NCBI GenBank assembly: GCA_018814355.1
Contig: JAHIZT010000080.1
Location: 1 to 36,108 of the forward strand
DNA from: Candidatus Thermoplasmatota archaeon
Lineage (GTDB): Archaea; Thermoplasmatota; Thermoplasmata; UBA10834
DNA length: 36,108 bases
Reading direction: 5' to 3'
Below, piece by piece: positions 18,202 through 25,852 of this stretch. A program made the position numbers and the translations under genes. The notes under the pieces were generated by a model that searched no databases, had not been told where the DNA came from, and worked only from the letters and a program-made list of their open reading frames with translations. Position 1 is the first letter of the stretch. Each line of letters opens with the position of its first letter.

Positions 18202-18210
18202 GATTAATAG
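18202..18210 (-). promoter_or_regulatory. TATA-like box for the GNAT gene
   Basis: CTATTAATC on the minus strand is centred 29 bp before the TTG start at 18177, consistent with a leaderless transcript. Confidence 0.4.
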
Positions 18211-18355
18211 TAATCGAGAGATTGCCGCCCTTTTGCCTCGCTTCTATCACCGACCGGGGATTATAGCGACCAGATCAGCCATTTCGATGACTGCGGAGTC
18301 AAGAACATACGCTATGGATGAACGTGCCTGGCACCGCTGACCAATGGATGGAGAG

Positions 18356-18527
18356 TGGGGGCAGGGGGATTTGAACCCCCATCGACGGGTTTCCACCAGG
18401 CGGAGAGCGACTCCGCCCGTTTCGAACATGGGTCATCGCTCCAGTTATTCATCACTGGTCAGCAAACCCAACGGAAATCATTCCCATAACTGGAGCCCGT
18501 AAGGATACCAGACTACCCCATACCCCC
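18356..18527 (-). tRNA. tRNA-Trp (anticodon CCA) with a 99-nt intron
   Basis: The 5' exon is 18490-18527 and the 3' exon 18356-18390; the mature tRNA has 73 nt. The acceptor stem GGGGGTA pairs with TGCCCCC (one T-G wobble). The anticodon stem ACGGG/CCCGT closes a loop CTCCAGA with anticodon CCA. The T stem GGGGG/CCCCC closes the loop TTCAAAT. A73 is the discriminator and no CCA end is encoded. The D stem is imperfect. The intron (18391-18489) lies at the canonical 37/38 position. Its junction helix is a relaxed rather than perfect bulge-helix-bulge. The intron contains a box C/D guide RNA and a second hairpin (GGCGGAG/CTCCGCC). The 5' end is only 21 bp after the eL41 stop codon and no separate promoter is visible. 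Confidence 0.93.
18428..18487 (-). ncRNA. Box C/D guide RNA inside the tRNA-Trp intron
   Basis: A terminal stem ATGGG/CCCAT (18483-18487 and 18428-18432) brackets box C ATGATTT (18475-18481), box D' CTGA (18459-18462), box C' GTGATGA (18449-18455) and box D ATGA (18433-18436). The guide before box D is ATAACTGGAGC, an exact 11-bp match to the anticodon region across the exon-intron junction; the N+5 rule places methylation on C34. The guide before D' pairs with only six bases (AAACCC) of the 3' exon region, and N+5 points to position 39. Tryptophan tRNA introns of this kind, targeting 34 and 39, are known in Euryarchaeota. Boxes C and D deviate from RTGATGA and CTGA. Confidence 0.8.
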
Positions 18528-18548
18528 AGGTGGTTTGCACTAGGGAAT

Positions 18549-18656
18549 CTACTTCTTACGCATCTTCTGGGCTCTCTTCCGCCTTCGCATCTTCTTCTTG
18601 CGCCATTTCCAGCGCTGCTTCCCGCGTTTCTTCCAGGCTCTTGAGCTCCGTTTCAT
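18549..18656 (-). CDS. rpl41e: Ribosomal protein eL41
   Basis: This 35-residue protein is almost entirely Lys, Arg, Trp and Met (MKRSSRAWKKRG at the start, then KWRKKKMRRRKRAQKM). It matches the single-helix large-subunit protein eL41, including the KWRKK-MRR-KR core, and is about the length of other archaeal copies. An AAGGGAG site lies nine bases before the ATG and a strong TATA box about 45 bp upstream. It sits between tRNA-Arg and tRNA-Trp on the same strand. The gene is easily missed because of its size. Confidence 0.9.
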   Translation of the reverse strand: MKRSSRAWKKRGKQRWKWRKKKMRRRKRAQKMRKK

Positions 18657-18696
18657 GCGTTAGACTCCCTTGTGCCTTCTGGCCGTACACCGTTCC

Positions 18697-18714
18697 TTTT
18701 TATATTCCTTTTGG
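18697..18714 (-). promoter_or_regulatory. Promoter of eL41 (and probably tRNA-Trp)
   Basis: The minus strand reads CCAAAAGGA followed by ATATAAAAA, a good BRE/TATA pair. The start site should fall near 18675, giving a leader of roughly 20 nt with a ribosome binding site. No TATA box is seen 25-35 bp before tRNA-Trp, so that tRNA is likely processed from the same transcript. Confidence 0.65.
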
Positions 18715-18723
18715 CGCGGCTAG

Positions 18724-18841
18724 CGGGCCGGTCGGGAGTTTCGGGCGTTTTGAACGCCATTCGAACCCGAGACCACTGGCTTTCTTCTGCTCAATCAGAG
18801 CTTAGAAGGCCAGTGCTATATCCTGGCTAAGCCACCGGCCC
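18724..18841 (-). tRNA. tRNA-Arg (anticodon UCU) with two introns, one in the T loop
   Basis: Exons are 18803-18841, 18760-18781 and 18724-18737; the mature tRNA has 75 nt with acceptor GGGCCGG/CCGGCCC and G73. Intron 1 (21 nt, 18782-18802) is at 37/38; the CTTC of the anticodon loop pairs with intron GAAG, flanked by bulges TAA and AAA. Intron 2 (22 nt, 18738-18759) splits the T loop at 59/60 with a textbook bulge-helix-bulge: T stem TCGGG/CCCGA, bulge ACT, central helix TTCG/CGAA, bulge AAT, and intron stem GGCGTT/AACGCC. Removing both restores stem TCGGG/CCCGA and the seven-base loop TTCGAAT. A20, the arginine identity base, is present. No CCA end is encoded. Confidence 0.93.
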
Positions 18842-18870
18842 ATCTGGCCGCGGTCTAGATGAAGCACTAT

Positions 18871-18879
18871 TCTATTAAA
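18871..18879 (-). promoter_or_regulatory. TATA box of tRNA-Arg
   Basis: TTTAATAGA on the minus strand is centred about 34 bp before the first base of the tRNA, suiting a short 5' leader removed by RNase P. Confidence 0.5.
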
Positions 18880-18977
18880 CCTTGGCCGGAGCAAACAACG
18901 CGCGCAGACTCCTTCTTTACAGTTGGCTGCGATTCTCTTCTCAACGTCTATAAGCTGCAATCATATTCAGGTGTCCA

Positions 18978-19742
18978 ATGGCCAACGTGGAAATAGTCGA
19001 GCTCAAGAGAATGGATCTTCGGAACGCTGTCATAATAGACGGATTCCCGAGCATCGGCCTTGTCAGCTCGATCGTCGCGAACTACCTCATCGCCCTCCTG
19101 AAGCTGGAGTACGTCGCAGTCATGGATTCCGATTCGTTCCCGACGCTGTCCCTGATCAGGAACGGCGAGCCACTGGGCCCTGCGAGGGTCTATGCAAGAT
19201 CGGAGATTAAGCCTGGTGAGCAACAGGTGGTCGTATTCTCGACGGAGCTCCAGCCTTCAGCGAACCTTCTCAGGGACATCGGAACCGCGATAATCGATTT
19301 CGGAACCCAGCAGAAGTGCAAGCTCATAATCTCATCCGGCGGCCTGATCGTGGAGAGGGACGAAGACGCGGAAGACGAGAAGGGCGAGATAGCCGTATAC
19401 GGGATAGGTAGCACTCAGGCCGCCCAGAAGCTGCTCCTCGAGGCAGACGCTGAGCCCTTCTTGGAGGGCGTCATCTCAGGGACCGCAGGAGTGCTGCTCA
19501 ACGAGGGCAAGCGTCGCGGGATGGACGTCATCACGCTCCTCGCAGAGGCCCGCCCTGATGCCGCAGATGCAAGGGCAGCAGCTCTCATACTGTCGGCAAT
19601 CGACCAGATGGTGCTTCATCTCAATCTCAACGTGGAACCGCTGTGCAAAGAGGCGGAGAGGCTGGAGGCCCAGCTGAAAGTGCTGCACAAGGAAACTGCT
19701 CGGAAGAGCAGAGGCCCGGAAGTCCAAGTGAGCTACGGCTGA
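18978..19742 (+). CDS. PAC2-family protein (proteasome assembly chaperone-like)
   Basis: The 254-residue protein matches the PAC2 family, whose archaeal members include the proteasome-associated chaperone-like protein PbaB. Visible family traits are the opening strand with IDGFPSIGLVSSIVANYLI, the SGG(L) strand (IISSGGL), GSTQAAQ, and GVISGTAGVLLNEGKRRGMDVITLLAE, where the GxxSGxxGLLL-like motif is typical. The last 50 residues form a probable helix or coiled coil. Its exact partner is unknown. It is soluble and stands alone, divergent from tRNA-Arg. A TATA box (CTATAAG, about 18949) lies 27 bp before the ATG, and AGGTG lies close to it. Confidence 0.85.
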   Translation: MANVEIVELKRMDLRNAVIIDGFPSIGLVSSIVANYLIALLKLEYVAVMDSDSFPTLSLIRNGEPLGPARVYARSEIKPGEQQVVVFSTELQPSANLLRDIGTAIIDFGTQQKCKLIISSGGLIVERDEDAEDEKGEIAVYGIGSTQAAQKLLLEADAEPFLEGVISGTAGVLLNEGKRRGMDVITLLAEARPDAADARAAALILSAIDQMVLHLNLNVEPLCKEAERLEAQLKVLHKETARKSRGPEVQVSYG

Positions 19743-19838
19743 GCGGCTCTTGGGCAGGCGGCTGGCGAACGTTGAATGTTGTGCAACCGAAAGCCGTTGA
19801 ATGTGGGAGTTTCGCTCTCAGACCACCCGAAGTCCCTT

Positions 19839-19856
19839 CGAAAGGAATATCTATAG
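19839..19856 (+). promoter_or_regulatory. BRE/TATA promoter of the class III aminotransferase gene
   Basis: CGAAAGG followed by AATATCTATAG precedes the ATG at 19913 by about 60 bp. The predicted leader of about 35 nt contains GAGGT before the start codon. Confidence 0.5.
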
Positions 19857-19912
19857 TTTCAACTATGCACGAATGAAAGCGCATTTGTTAGCATGAACTT
19901 CGAGGTATCAAC

Positions 19913-21256
19913 ATGACAGCGGAAAAGGCTTCAATAAGGACGGCCGAGGTCCCCGGACCGAAGTCCGTCGAGCTCGGCAAGTTGAGGGAGAAGTATCTGT
20001 CGAAGGCGGTGGGGATCGTTGCACCGATCTACATCGAGAAGGCCGAGGGCTCTCTGTTCTACGATGTCGATGGCAACTCGTTCATCGACATGGGCAGCGG
20101 GATCGGCGTTCTGAACGTCGGCAACAGGCCGAAAGAGGTCGTTGCCGCGGTGAAGAAGCAGGCGGACCAGTTCCTCCATGTCTGTTTTCAGGTGACTCCA
20201 TATGAGAACTATCTGAGACTGTGCGAGAAGCTTGCCAACATTGCGCCTCACCCGGGCCTGTCGAAATCGGTCCTGTACAACTCTGGCGCCGAGGCGGTCG
20301 AGAACTCTATCAAGATCTCAAGACACTATACGAAGAAGCCTGCGGCATTCTCATTCGTTCATGCGTTCCATGGAAGGACGATGATGGCCATGGCGCTGAC
20401 GTCGAAGGAGATGCCATACAAGGCCGGGTTCGGCCCGCTTCCTGAGACATACAAGGTGGAGTTCGCCTACTGTTACAGATGCCCGTTCAAGATGGAGTAT
20501 CCTGGATGTGGCGTCGCATGCGCGGACAAGATCGACGAGGTCTGGTCGAGCCCGCAGTTCCAGGGCAAGGTCGCCGCCATCATCGGTGAACCGATCGCTG
20601 GCGAAGGCGGGTTCATCGTTCCCCCGAAGGAGTTCTACGCCAAGGTCACGAAGATATGCAAGAAGCACGGCGTGGTCTATGTCGATGACGAGATCCAGAC
20701 TGGCGCTGGAAGGACTGGGAAGATGTGGGCGATACAGCACTGGTCGGGCGTGGAGCCGGACATCCTTGTCACGGGCAAGGGCATTGGAGGCGGGTTCCCT
20801 ATCTCTGCAACGACCGGCAGGCCGGAGATAATGGATGCCCCGCAGGTCGGAGGCCTGGGCGGCACTTTCGGAGGCAATCCCGTGGGATGCGCTGCGGCGC
20901 TGGCGCAGTTCGACATCATAGAGAAGAACCTGAAGAACGTCCCGAGGGTGAACGCGTATATCACTAAGAGGCTCAACGACATGCAGTCCAGGTTCCCCAT
21001 CATCGGCGATATCAGGGGAATGGGCGCGATGATGGCAATCGAGCTCGTCAGCGATCCGAAGACCAAGGAGCCTGCTGCCAAGGAGACGAAGGCCATCGGC
21101 GCAGCCGCCCTCAAGAAGGGTATGGTGCTCCTGAGCTGCGGCACGTTCGGCAATGTGATCAGGATGCATCCGTCGATGATCATGCCGGATGACATTCTCG
21201 AGCAGGCCATGGATATCCTCGAGGCCAGCATCGAGGAAGTGACGAAGTCACCTTGA
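19913..21256 (+). CDS. Class III aminotransferase, 4-aminobutyrate aminotransferase-like
   Basis: This is a pyridoxal-phosphate enzyme of the class III (ornithine/GABA) group; 447 residues is normal. The cofactor lysine is K289 in VTGKGIGGGF, and D259 in DDEIQTGAGRTG binds the pyridine nitrogen. SGAEAVENSIK (about 124-134) and the phosphate-binding FHGRT (152-156) are also present. The cysteine-bearing insert CYRCPFKMEYPGCG near 187-200 is found in GabT-type and archaeal broad-range enzymes. The substrate could be GABA, ornithine or another omega-amine, and some archaeal relatives are amino acid racemases, so I do not assign one. It is cytoplasmic and transcribed alone. Confidence 0.88.
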   Translation: MTAEKASIRTAEVPGPKSVELGKLREKYLSKAVGIVAPIYIEKAEGSLFYDVDGNSFIDMGSGIGVLNVGNRPKEVVAAVKKQADQFLHVCFQVTPYENYLRLCEKLANIAPHPGLSKSVLYNSGAEAVENSIKISRHYTKKPAAFSFVHAFHGRTMMAMALTSKEMPYKAGFGPLPETYKVEFAYCYRCPFKMEYPGCGVACADKIDEVWSSPQFQGKVAAIIGEPIAGEGGFIVPPKEFYAKVTKICKKHGVVYVDDEIQTGAGRTGKMWAIQHWSGVEPDILVTGKGIGGGFPISATTGRPEIMDAPQVGGLGGTFGGNPVGCAAALAQFDIIEKNLKNVPRVNAYITKRLNDMQSRFPIIGDIRGMGAMMAIELVSDPKTKEPAAKETKAIGAAALKKGMVLLSCGTFGNVIRMHPSMIMPDDILEQAMDILEASIEEVTKSP

Positions 21257-21308
21257 TCTGTCACAAGGCCTGACGGCCGCGAAACCACTTAAGTCCCCTT
21301 TCATTCTT

Positions 21309-22364
21309 TCAATGGTCGAACGCTAGATGCAGTGCCGGCTCCATTGAATGACCGTTCTCTCCGTGTGCTTTGTAGAAATCCTCGATGAAGAGCAAAAAGA
21401 GAGTCTCCATCCTCCCCGAGTTGTATGAAAATGCCCGGAACACGAGCTCCTTATGCTGCTGGCTCGGGACGCGAGCCAGCACATGCGACCCCATCTTCCG
21501 CTTCTCCACCGAGAACACCGTCTCCACCTTCGGCCGGTGGCCGTCGTATCCCTTCTGATCGAAGTCCCTCCTCTGTCTCCTCCGCCGCTTTCCCCTCATC
21601 TTAATCTTCGGACGCGATGCCGCGCGCACGGGTATCGCCGTCCTCGCGCCCAGGATGTCCTGGGCGTACTCGTGGTTCGATTCCGCGTCGTAGCCTTTGT
21701 CGGCGACGATCAGCTTCACTGGAAGCCCGGCTGGCCGGACCTTCTTAAGAGTCCAGATGAAGTCCGGCGAGTCGTTCGACGGACCTCGCCTGAACTTCAC
21801 AGCAACTATGAGCTGCTTCCTCGTCTCCACGACCGCGGTCTGCTTCAAGAAACGACGCGTCGGGACACCTCGCCTGTGTCCTCCCAGAGCGCTTTTCCTG
21901 AACTCGAGAACGCGGGTGTAGTACGTGCTCGCGGACGTCGAGCTGAACCCCGTCGAGTCGACCGCTAGATAGAGAACCCTGACCCTCGCCTCCTCCAAGA
22001 ACGCAAGGAGGAGGCGCTCCAGCCTCCTCGTCTCCGCCCTCTTCGAGAACTTGTGCAGCGTCGTCCAATGAGGCACCTTCCTCAGCCCAAGCTCTTCGAG
22101 GATCTCGGTGCAGACCTCGAGGACCTCACAGAAATCCCTGTACGACTTCCTGAAATGCTGGCGGAGCGCCAGCAGGACCACATGCTGGTGGTCCGTGTAC
22201 ACGTGATTCGCGTACTTCGATCCTCGAAGAGGGTATCGAGCCCTCTTCAAAACCCTCTTCTGACGACGAACGATGCGAACCAGTTTATGCTGGTTCGCTT
22301 TCTTCCCATCCCACGGCACAGGGCCATCCCATCCTAGGAGCCAGTGATCCCGCAAGAAGATCAT
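21309..22364 (-). mobile_element. Insertion sequence with an IS5/IS4-type DDE transposase
   Basis: The 351-residue transposase is intact. Its DDE residues are visible in AVDSTGF (D near residue 137), VADKGYDAE (D near 219) and VETVFSVEKRKMG (E near 281), the last being the Y/F-x-x-E-x(R/K) region of the IS4/IS5 superfamily. An N-terminal DUF772-like helical region (about 55-115) is also present. An AGGAG site lies before the ATG. By eye I found neither convincing terminal inverted repeats nor a target duplication, so the element ends are undefined and the interval given is just the gene. It lies in the gap between the aminotransferase and the cobalamin importer operon and breaks no recognisable gene. 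Confidence 0.85.
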
Positions 22365-22564
22365 GGCTGGCTCCTGGAAGGGGCCATGCTGTGCCGACGT
22401 TTCTACCTTTCCGGGATGTCGCTTTTCATAGGGTTTCTACAGAGCATCTCCGTGCAAAGTATCAAATAGGCTTTCAGTATTTCAAGTGTGCTTTAAGGCA
22501 GAAAACGCCCTTGGCACCCGCCATATGTGCGCGCGCCCGGGAGCGTAAAAAGGAGAGAACTGAC

Positions 22565-23500
22565 ATGGCATCTAAGACAGGAAGCGCGTTTGATTGGAAG
22601 GTCTGGATGGTAATTGCGATAGTCGCATCATCCGTGATAGGGTTCTCGGCCGGGTATGTCCTGGGCGGGGCGCAGAAGAAGGTCATACTGAGCATCGTCG
22701 ACGACTACGGAAGGACCGTGGAGCTAAAAGGCGTCCCGCAGAGGATCGTCTCCGCCGCTCCATCTCCCACCGAGATACTGTTCGCTGTAGGCGCCGGCGC
22801 ACATGTTGTCGGGGTCGACAACTACAGCGACTATCCCGCGGAGGTCAAGAGCCTCCCGCAGATAGGCTCGTACACTCTCAACATCGAGGTCATCATGAGC
22901 CTCAAGCCTGATCTGATCGTCTGCAGCGACCTCGTTCCGAGGCTTCAGCTGGACCAACTGGAAGCGCAGGGGATCCCTTACTTCATATTCGCGGCAAGGA
23001 CGATGGAGGACGTGATCAAGGACCTGAGACTCGCGGGAAGTCTGACCGGTCATTCGCTCGAGGCCGAGTCCGCGGTCGCCAGTCTGCAGGCAAGGGTCAA
23101 TGCAGTTACGAACAAGACCCTCGCCGTCGGCGTCGAGAAACCCAGGACCTACATCGAGTACTACCCACTCTGGACATACGGGCCAGGCTCATTCGGAGAC
23201 GACTTGATAAGGTTGGCCGGTGGCACCAACATAGCTTCCAACGCGAGCAACGAATACCCTGAGCTCACACCTGAGTTCATCATCGCGCAGAACCCAGAGA
23301 TCATTGTCTACACTGTGGGTCCCATGACCACAACGGTCGCTGCCGACTTTGCAGCTAGGGCGCATTGGGACAGCATCTATGCCGTGTCGCACGACAAGAT
23401 CTACTCGCTGGATGACAACCTCATGAGCAGGTACGGACCGAGGGTCGTGGATGGCCTGGAACAGCTTGCGGAGATAATACACCCAGAGCTTTTCACCTGA
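22565..23500 (+). CDS. btuF: Cobalamin-type ABC importer, substrate-binding protein
   Basis: The 311-residue protein is a class III periplasmic-type binding protein for vitamin B12 or a similar metal chelate. A single N-terminal hydrophobic segment (about 12-33) should export or anchor it. The fold signature RIVSAAPSPTEILFAVGAG follows, then VVGVDNYSDYP, LKPDLIVC and the long linking helix. Start: AAAAGGAGAG lies nine bases before the ATG at 22565; the frame remains open upstream to 22391 but that segment shows no family features. It heads an operon with the permease and ATPase. A weak TATA-like TTTAAGG lies near 22490. Haem or siderophore transport is an alternative. Confidence 0.88.
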   Translation: MASKTGSAFDWKVWMVIAIVASSVIGFSAGYVLGGAQKKVILSIVDDYGRTVELKGVPQRIVSAAPSPTEILFAVGAGAHVVGVDNYSDYPAEVKSLPQIGSYTLNIEVIMSLKPDLIVCSDLVPRLQLDQLEAQGIPYFIFAARTMEDVIKDLRLAGSLTGHSLEAESAVASLQARVNAVTNKTLAVGVEKPRTYIEYYPLWTYGPGSFGDDLIRLAGGTNIASNASNEYPELTPEFIIAQNPEIIVYTVGPMTTTVAADFAARAHWDSIYAVSHDKIYSLDDNLMSRYGPRVVDGLEQLAEIIHPELFT

Positions 23501-23513
23501 GTCAGAGCCGAAG

Positions 23514-24593
23514 GTGGTCGCACTGATCGGAACCGGGTTGCCCACCGATGACGGGCAGGCTCCCACGCGCTTGAGGGGCAAGCGATTCCTTATCATATGC
23601 GCGCTGGGCGCTCTCCTCGTCATAACAGCTTTCATAGCCATACTGGTGGGCACGCTCGGCCCGATAGGCCCGGGGATCCCAGAGAAGATCACGTTTTCAG
23701 AAGCGGTGAAGGGGATCTTCACCAATTCCAAATATCACTGGGTTTTTTGGAATGTGAGGATGCCAAGAGTTCTCTTGGCGGGGTTGGTCGGAGCCGCCCT
23801 CGCGTGCTCGGGCACTGCGATGCAAGCGATTTTCAGGAACTCGATGGCCGATCCCTTCGTGATCGGGGTCTCATCCGGAGCTGCCGTTGGCGCCACGGTC
23901 GCAGGGATGCTGGGACTGGGAGCGGTGCTTGGAATCCTCGCCGCCCCGATGTTCGCATTCGTGTCGGCGGTTGTCGCCGCCTTTTCTGTCTATGCGCTCG
24001 GCTCTGTGAGAGGCAAGGTCTATGTCGATTCCCTGCTTCTCTCTGGGGTGGCGGTCGCGGCCTTCCTCGGAGCGATAGTCTCATTCCTGATATACTTCGC
24101 GAGACTGCAGTATCACCAGCTGATCTTCTGGCTCCTTGGGAGCCTTACTCTTGCGAGCTGGGACATTGTGCAGATCCTTGTGTTCCCGGTGATTGCTGGA
24201 GCTGTTGTCGTCTTCCTCTACGGCAGAGATCTGGACGCGTTGTTGCTGGGCGAGGAGACCGCGCACAATCTCGGCGCCAACCCCGAGTTCCTGAAGAAGT
24301 TGATGCTATTCGTGTCGGCGCTGATGGCTGCCGCCGCAGTGGCGTTCGTCGGAGTCATAGGTTTTGTCGGCCTGATAATACCGCACATATCGAGATTGAT
24401 TGTCGGGTCGAACCATAGGACCCTGGTGCCCGCTGCCACTCTAGCCGGGGCGATCTTCCTCATAGCGGCGGACATGCTAGCTCGGACGGCTGTGGCGCCG
24501 ACGGAGCTGCCTGTGGGAATCATCACCGCGCTCTGCGGCGGACCTTTCTTCCTGTACCTGCTCCGCAGAAACAGCATGGGGCGTGAGCGGTGA
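23514..24593 (+). CDS. btuC: Cobalamin-type ABC importer, permease
   Basis: The 359-residue FecCD/BtuC-type permease has many hydrophobic segments (about nine to ten). It shows the family motifs RMPRVLLAGLVGAALACSGTAMQ, NSMADPFVIGVSSGAA, and the ATPase-contact region around LGEETAHNLG with GVIGFVGLIIPHISR. It forms the membrane channel for the substrate brought by the binding protein. The start is taken as GTG at 23514, 13 bp after the previous stop, without a clear ribosome binding site. The first 24 residues are polar and the true start may be slightly different. The stop codon overlaps the ATPase start (TGATG). Confidence 0.9.
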   Translation: MVALIGTGLPTDDGQAPTRLRGKRFLIICALGALLVITAFIAILVGTLGPIGPGIPEKITFSEAVKGIFTNSKYHWVFWNVRMPRVLLAGLVGAALACSGTAMQAIFRNSMADPFVIGVSSGAAVGATVAGMLGLGAVLGILAAPMFAFVSAVVAAFSVYALGSVRGKVYVDSLLLSGVAVAAFLGAIVSFLIYFARLQYHQLIFWLLGSLTLASWDIVQILVFPVIAGAVVVFLYGRDLDALLLGEETAHNLGANPEFLKKLMLFVSALMAAAAVAFVGVIGFVGLIIPHISRLIVGSNHRTLVPAATLAGAIFLIAADMLARTAVAPTELPVGIITALCGGPFFLYLLRRNSMGRER

Positions 24594-25849
24594 TGTCTCT
24601 GGCAGTCAGAGAGCTATCGTTCTCGTTCGGAGATGTCCAGGTATTGAAGAAAGTCACGTTCAAGGTCGCGCCTGGAGAGTTCATAGGCATCATGGGCCCG
24701 AACGGGTCTGGGAAGACGACGCTCTTGAGGTGCATCACCAAGTTCCTGCCGTCGGAGAACGACATGATACTCGTTGAATCGAAGCCCCTGAACGGCTTCA
24801 CTCCGGCCGATATGGCGAAGACCTTTGCGGTCGTGCCGCAGAGCTCGGCCACCGATTTCCCATTCACCGTTCACGACATCGTGATGATGGGTAGGATACC
24901 GCACATCGGAAGCAGGCTGTCTGGAGAAACCAGGCGGGACGTTGACATCGTCCGACAGTCGATGAAGAGGACCAACACCCTTCAGTTCGCGAAGCGCATC
25001 TTCTCTGAGCTCAGCGGCGGCGAGAGACAAAGGGTGATAATCGCAAGAGCGATTGCGCAGAAGCCCAAGGTGCTCTTGCTGGACGAGCCCACGGTATATC
25101 TCGACATAAGCGGGCAGATCGAGATCATGGATCTACTCAAAACCCTGAACAGAGAGGAGGGGATCACCACGATCGCTGTTCTTCACGATGTCAACCTCGC
25201 CGCTCGGTACTGTGACCGGATAGCTCTCCTCAGCCAAGGCAGGCTGGAGGCGATAGGTGGTCCCAAGGAGGTCCTGACTGCGGAGACGATTCAGAGCGTC
25301 TACGGAGTCGATGTATCGGTCAGGAGGGATCCCTTGACCCAGGCAGTCTACATCATGCCTCATTCACCGACAATCACGATTCACAAGCACGGGACTAGGG
25401 TGCATCTTCTGTGCGGAGGAGGGACGGGCGGGGTCATAATGAAGTCTCTGCACGATGGTGGTTACTCCCTTTCTGCAGGCGTTCTCAACGTCCTCGATTC
25501 TGACTATGAGAACGCGAAGGACATGCATATCCCAGTGGTGGCCGAGGTCCCCTTTGCCCCCATCAGCCCCGAGAATCACGCAGAGAACCTGGCCCTTATC
25601 GATGAATCGATAGCTGTCGTTGTGTCGCCCTTCCCAGTTGGCCCGGGAAACATAAGGAACCTCGAGGCCGCAACTCATGCTCTGCGGTCCGGCAAGAAGG
25701 TATTCCTGATGCATCATGAAGGAGCCCTATCAGTGGACTTCGTCGACGGAAGGGCCGATGCGCTCATCAAGGGATTGATTAGCTCGGGAGCCACTGTCGT
25801 TGCCGATATGGAGGAGCTCCTCTCAAAGCTGGCGAAGAGAGGAGGATGA
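24593..25849 (+). CDS. btuD: Cobalamin-type ABC importer, ATPase with a C-terminal extension
   Basis: The ATP-hydrolysing subunit, 418 residues. Walker A GPNGSGKT is at 35-42, the signature LSGGERQR near 140, Walker B VLLLDEP near 160 and the switch histidine in VLHDVN. The ABC domain ends by about residue 255. The remaining 160 residues form a separate alpha/beta domain (LLCGGGTGG, HIPVVAEVPFAPI, VVSPFPVGPGNI). Archaeal BtuD proteins are known to be longer than bacterial ones, but the role of this part is not known to me. Start: ATG in TGATG overlapping the permease stop, so translation is coupled. Confidence 0.9.
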   Translation: MSLAVRELSFSFGDVQVLKKVTFKVAPGEFIGIMGPNGSGKTTLLRCITKFLPSENDMILVESKPLNGFTPADMAKTFAVVPQSSATDFPFTVHDIVMMGRIPHIGSRLSGETRRDVDIVRQSMKRTNTLQFAKRIFSELSGGERQRVIIARAIAQKPKVLLLDEPTVYLDISGQIEIMDLLKTLNREEGITTIAVLHDVNLAARYCDRIALLSQGRLEAIGGPKEVLTAETIQSVYGVDVSVRRDPLTQAVYIMPHSPTITIHKHGTRVHLLCGGGTGGVIMKSLHDGGYSLSAGVLNVLDSDYENAKDMHIPVVAEVPFAPISPENHAENLALIDESIAVVVSPFPVGPGNIRNLEAATHALRSGKKVFLMHHEGALSVDFVDGRADALIKGLISSGATVVADMEELLSKLAKRGG

Positions 25850-25852
25850 GCC

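Noticed and set aside
22391-22564. N-terminal extension of the cobalamin-binding protein
   Set aside because: The frame is open, but the ribosome binding site, membrane segment and family similarity all begin at the ATG at 22565.
21257-22564. Terminal inverted repeats of the insertion sequence
   Set aside because: Candidate ends beginning GGT near 21314 and 22407 match at only about half of positions, and the left one falls next to the transposase stop codon inside the gene.
22400-22564. Cobalamin riboswitch before btuF
   Set aside because: No B12-box-like sequence or suitable stem set was recognised in the short leader; control by the operon's winged-helix protein is more plausible.
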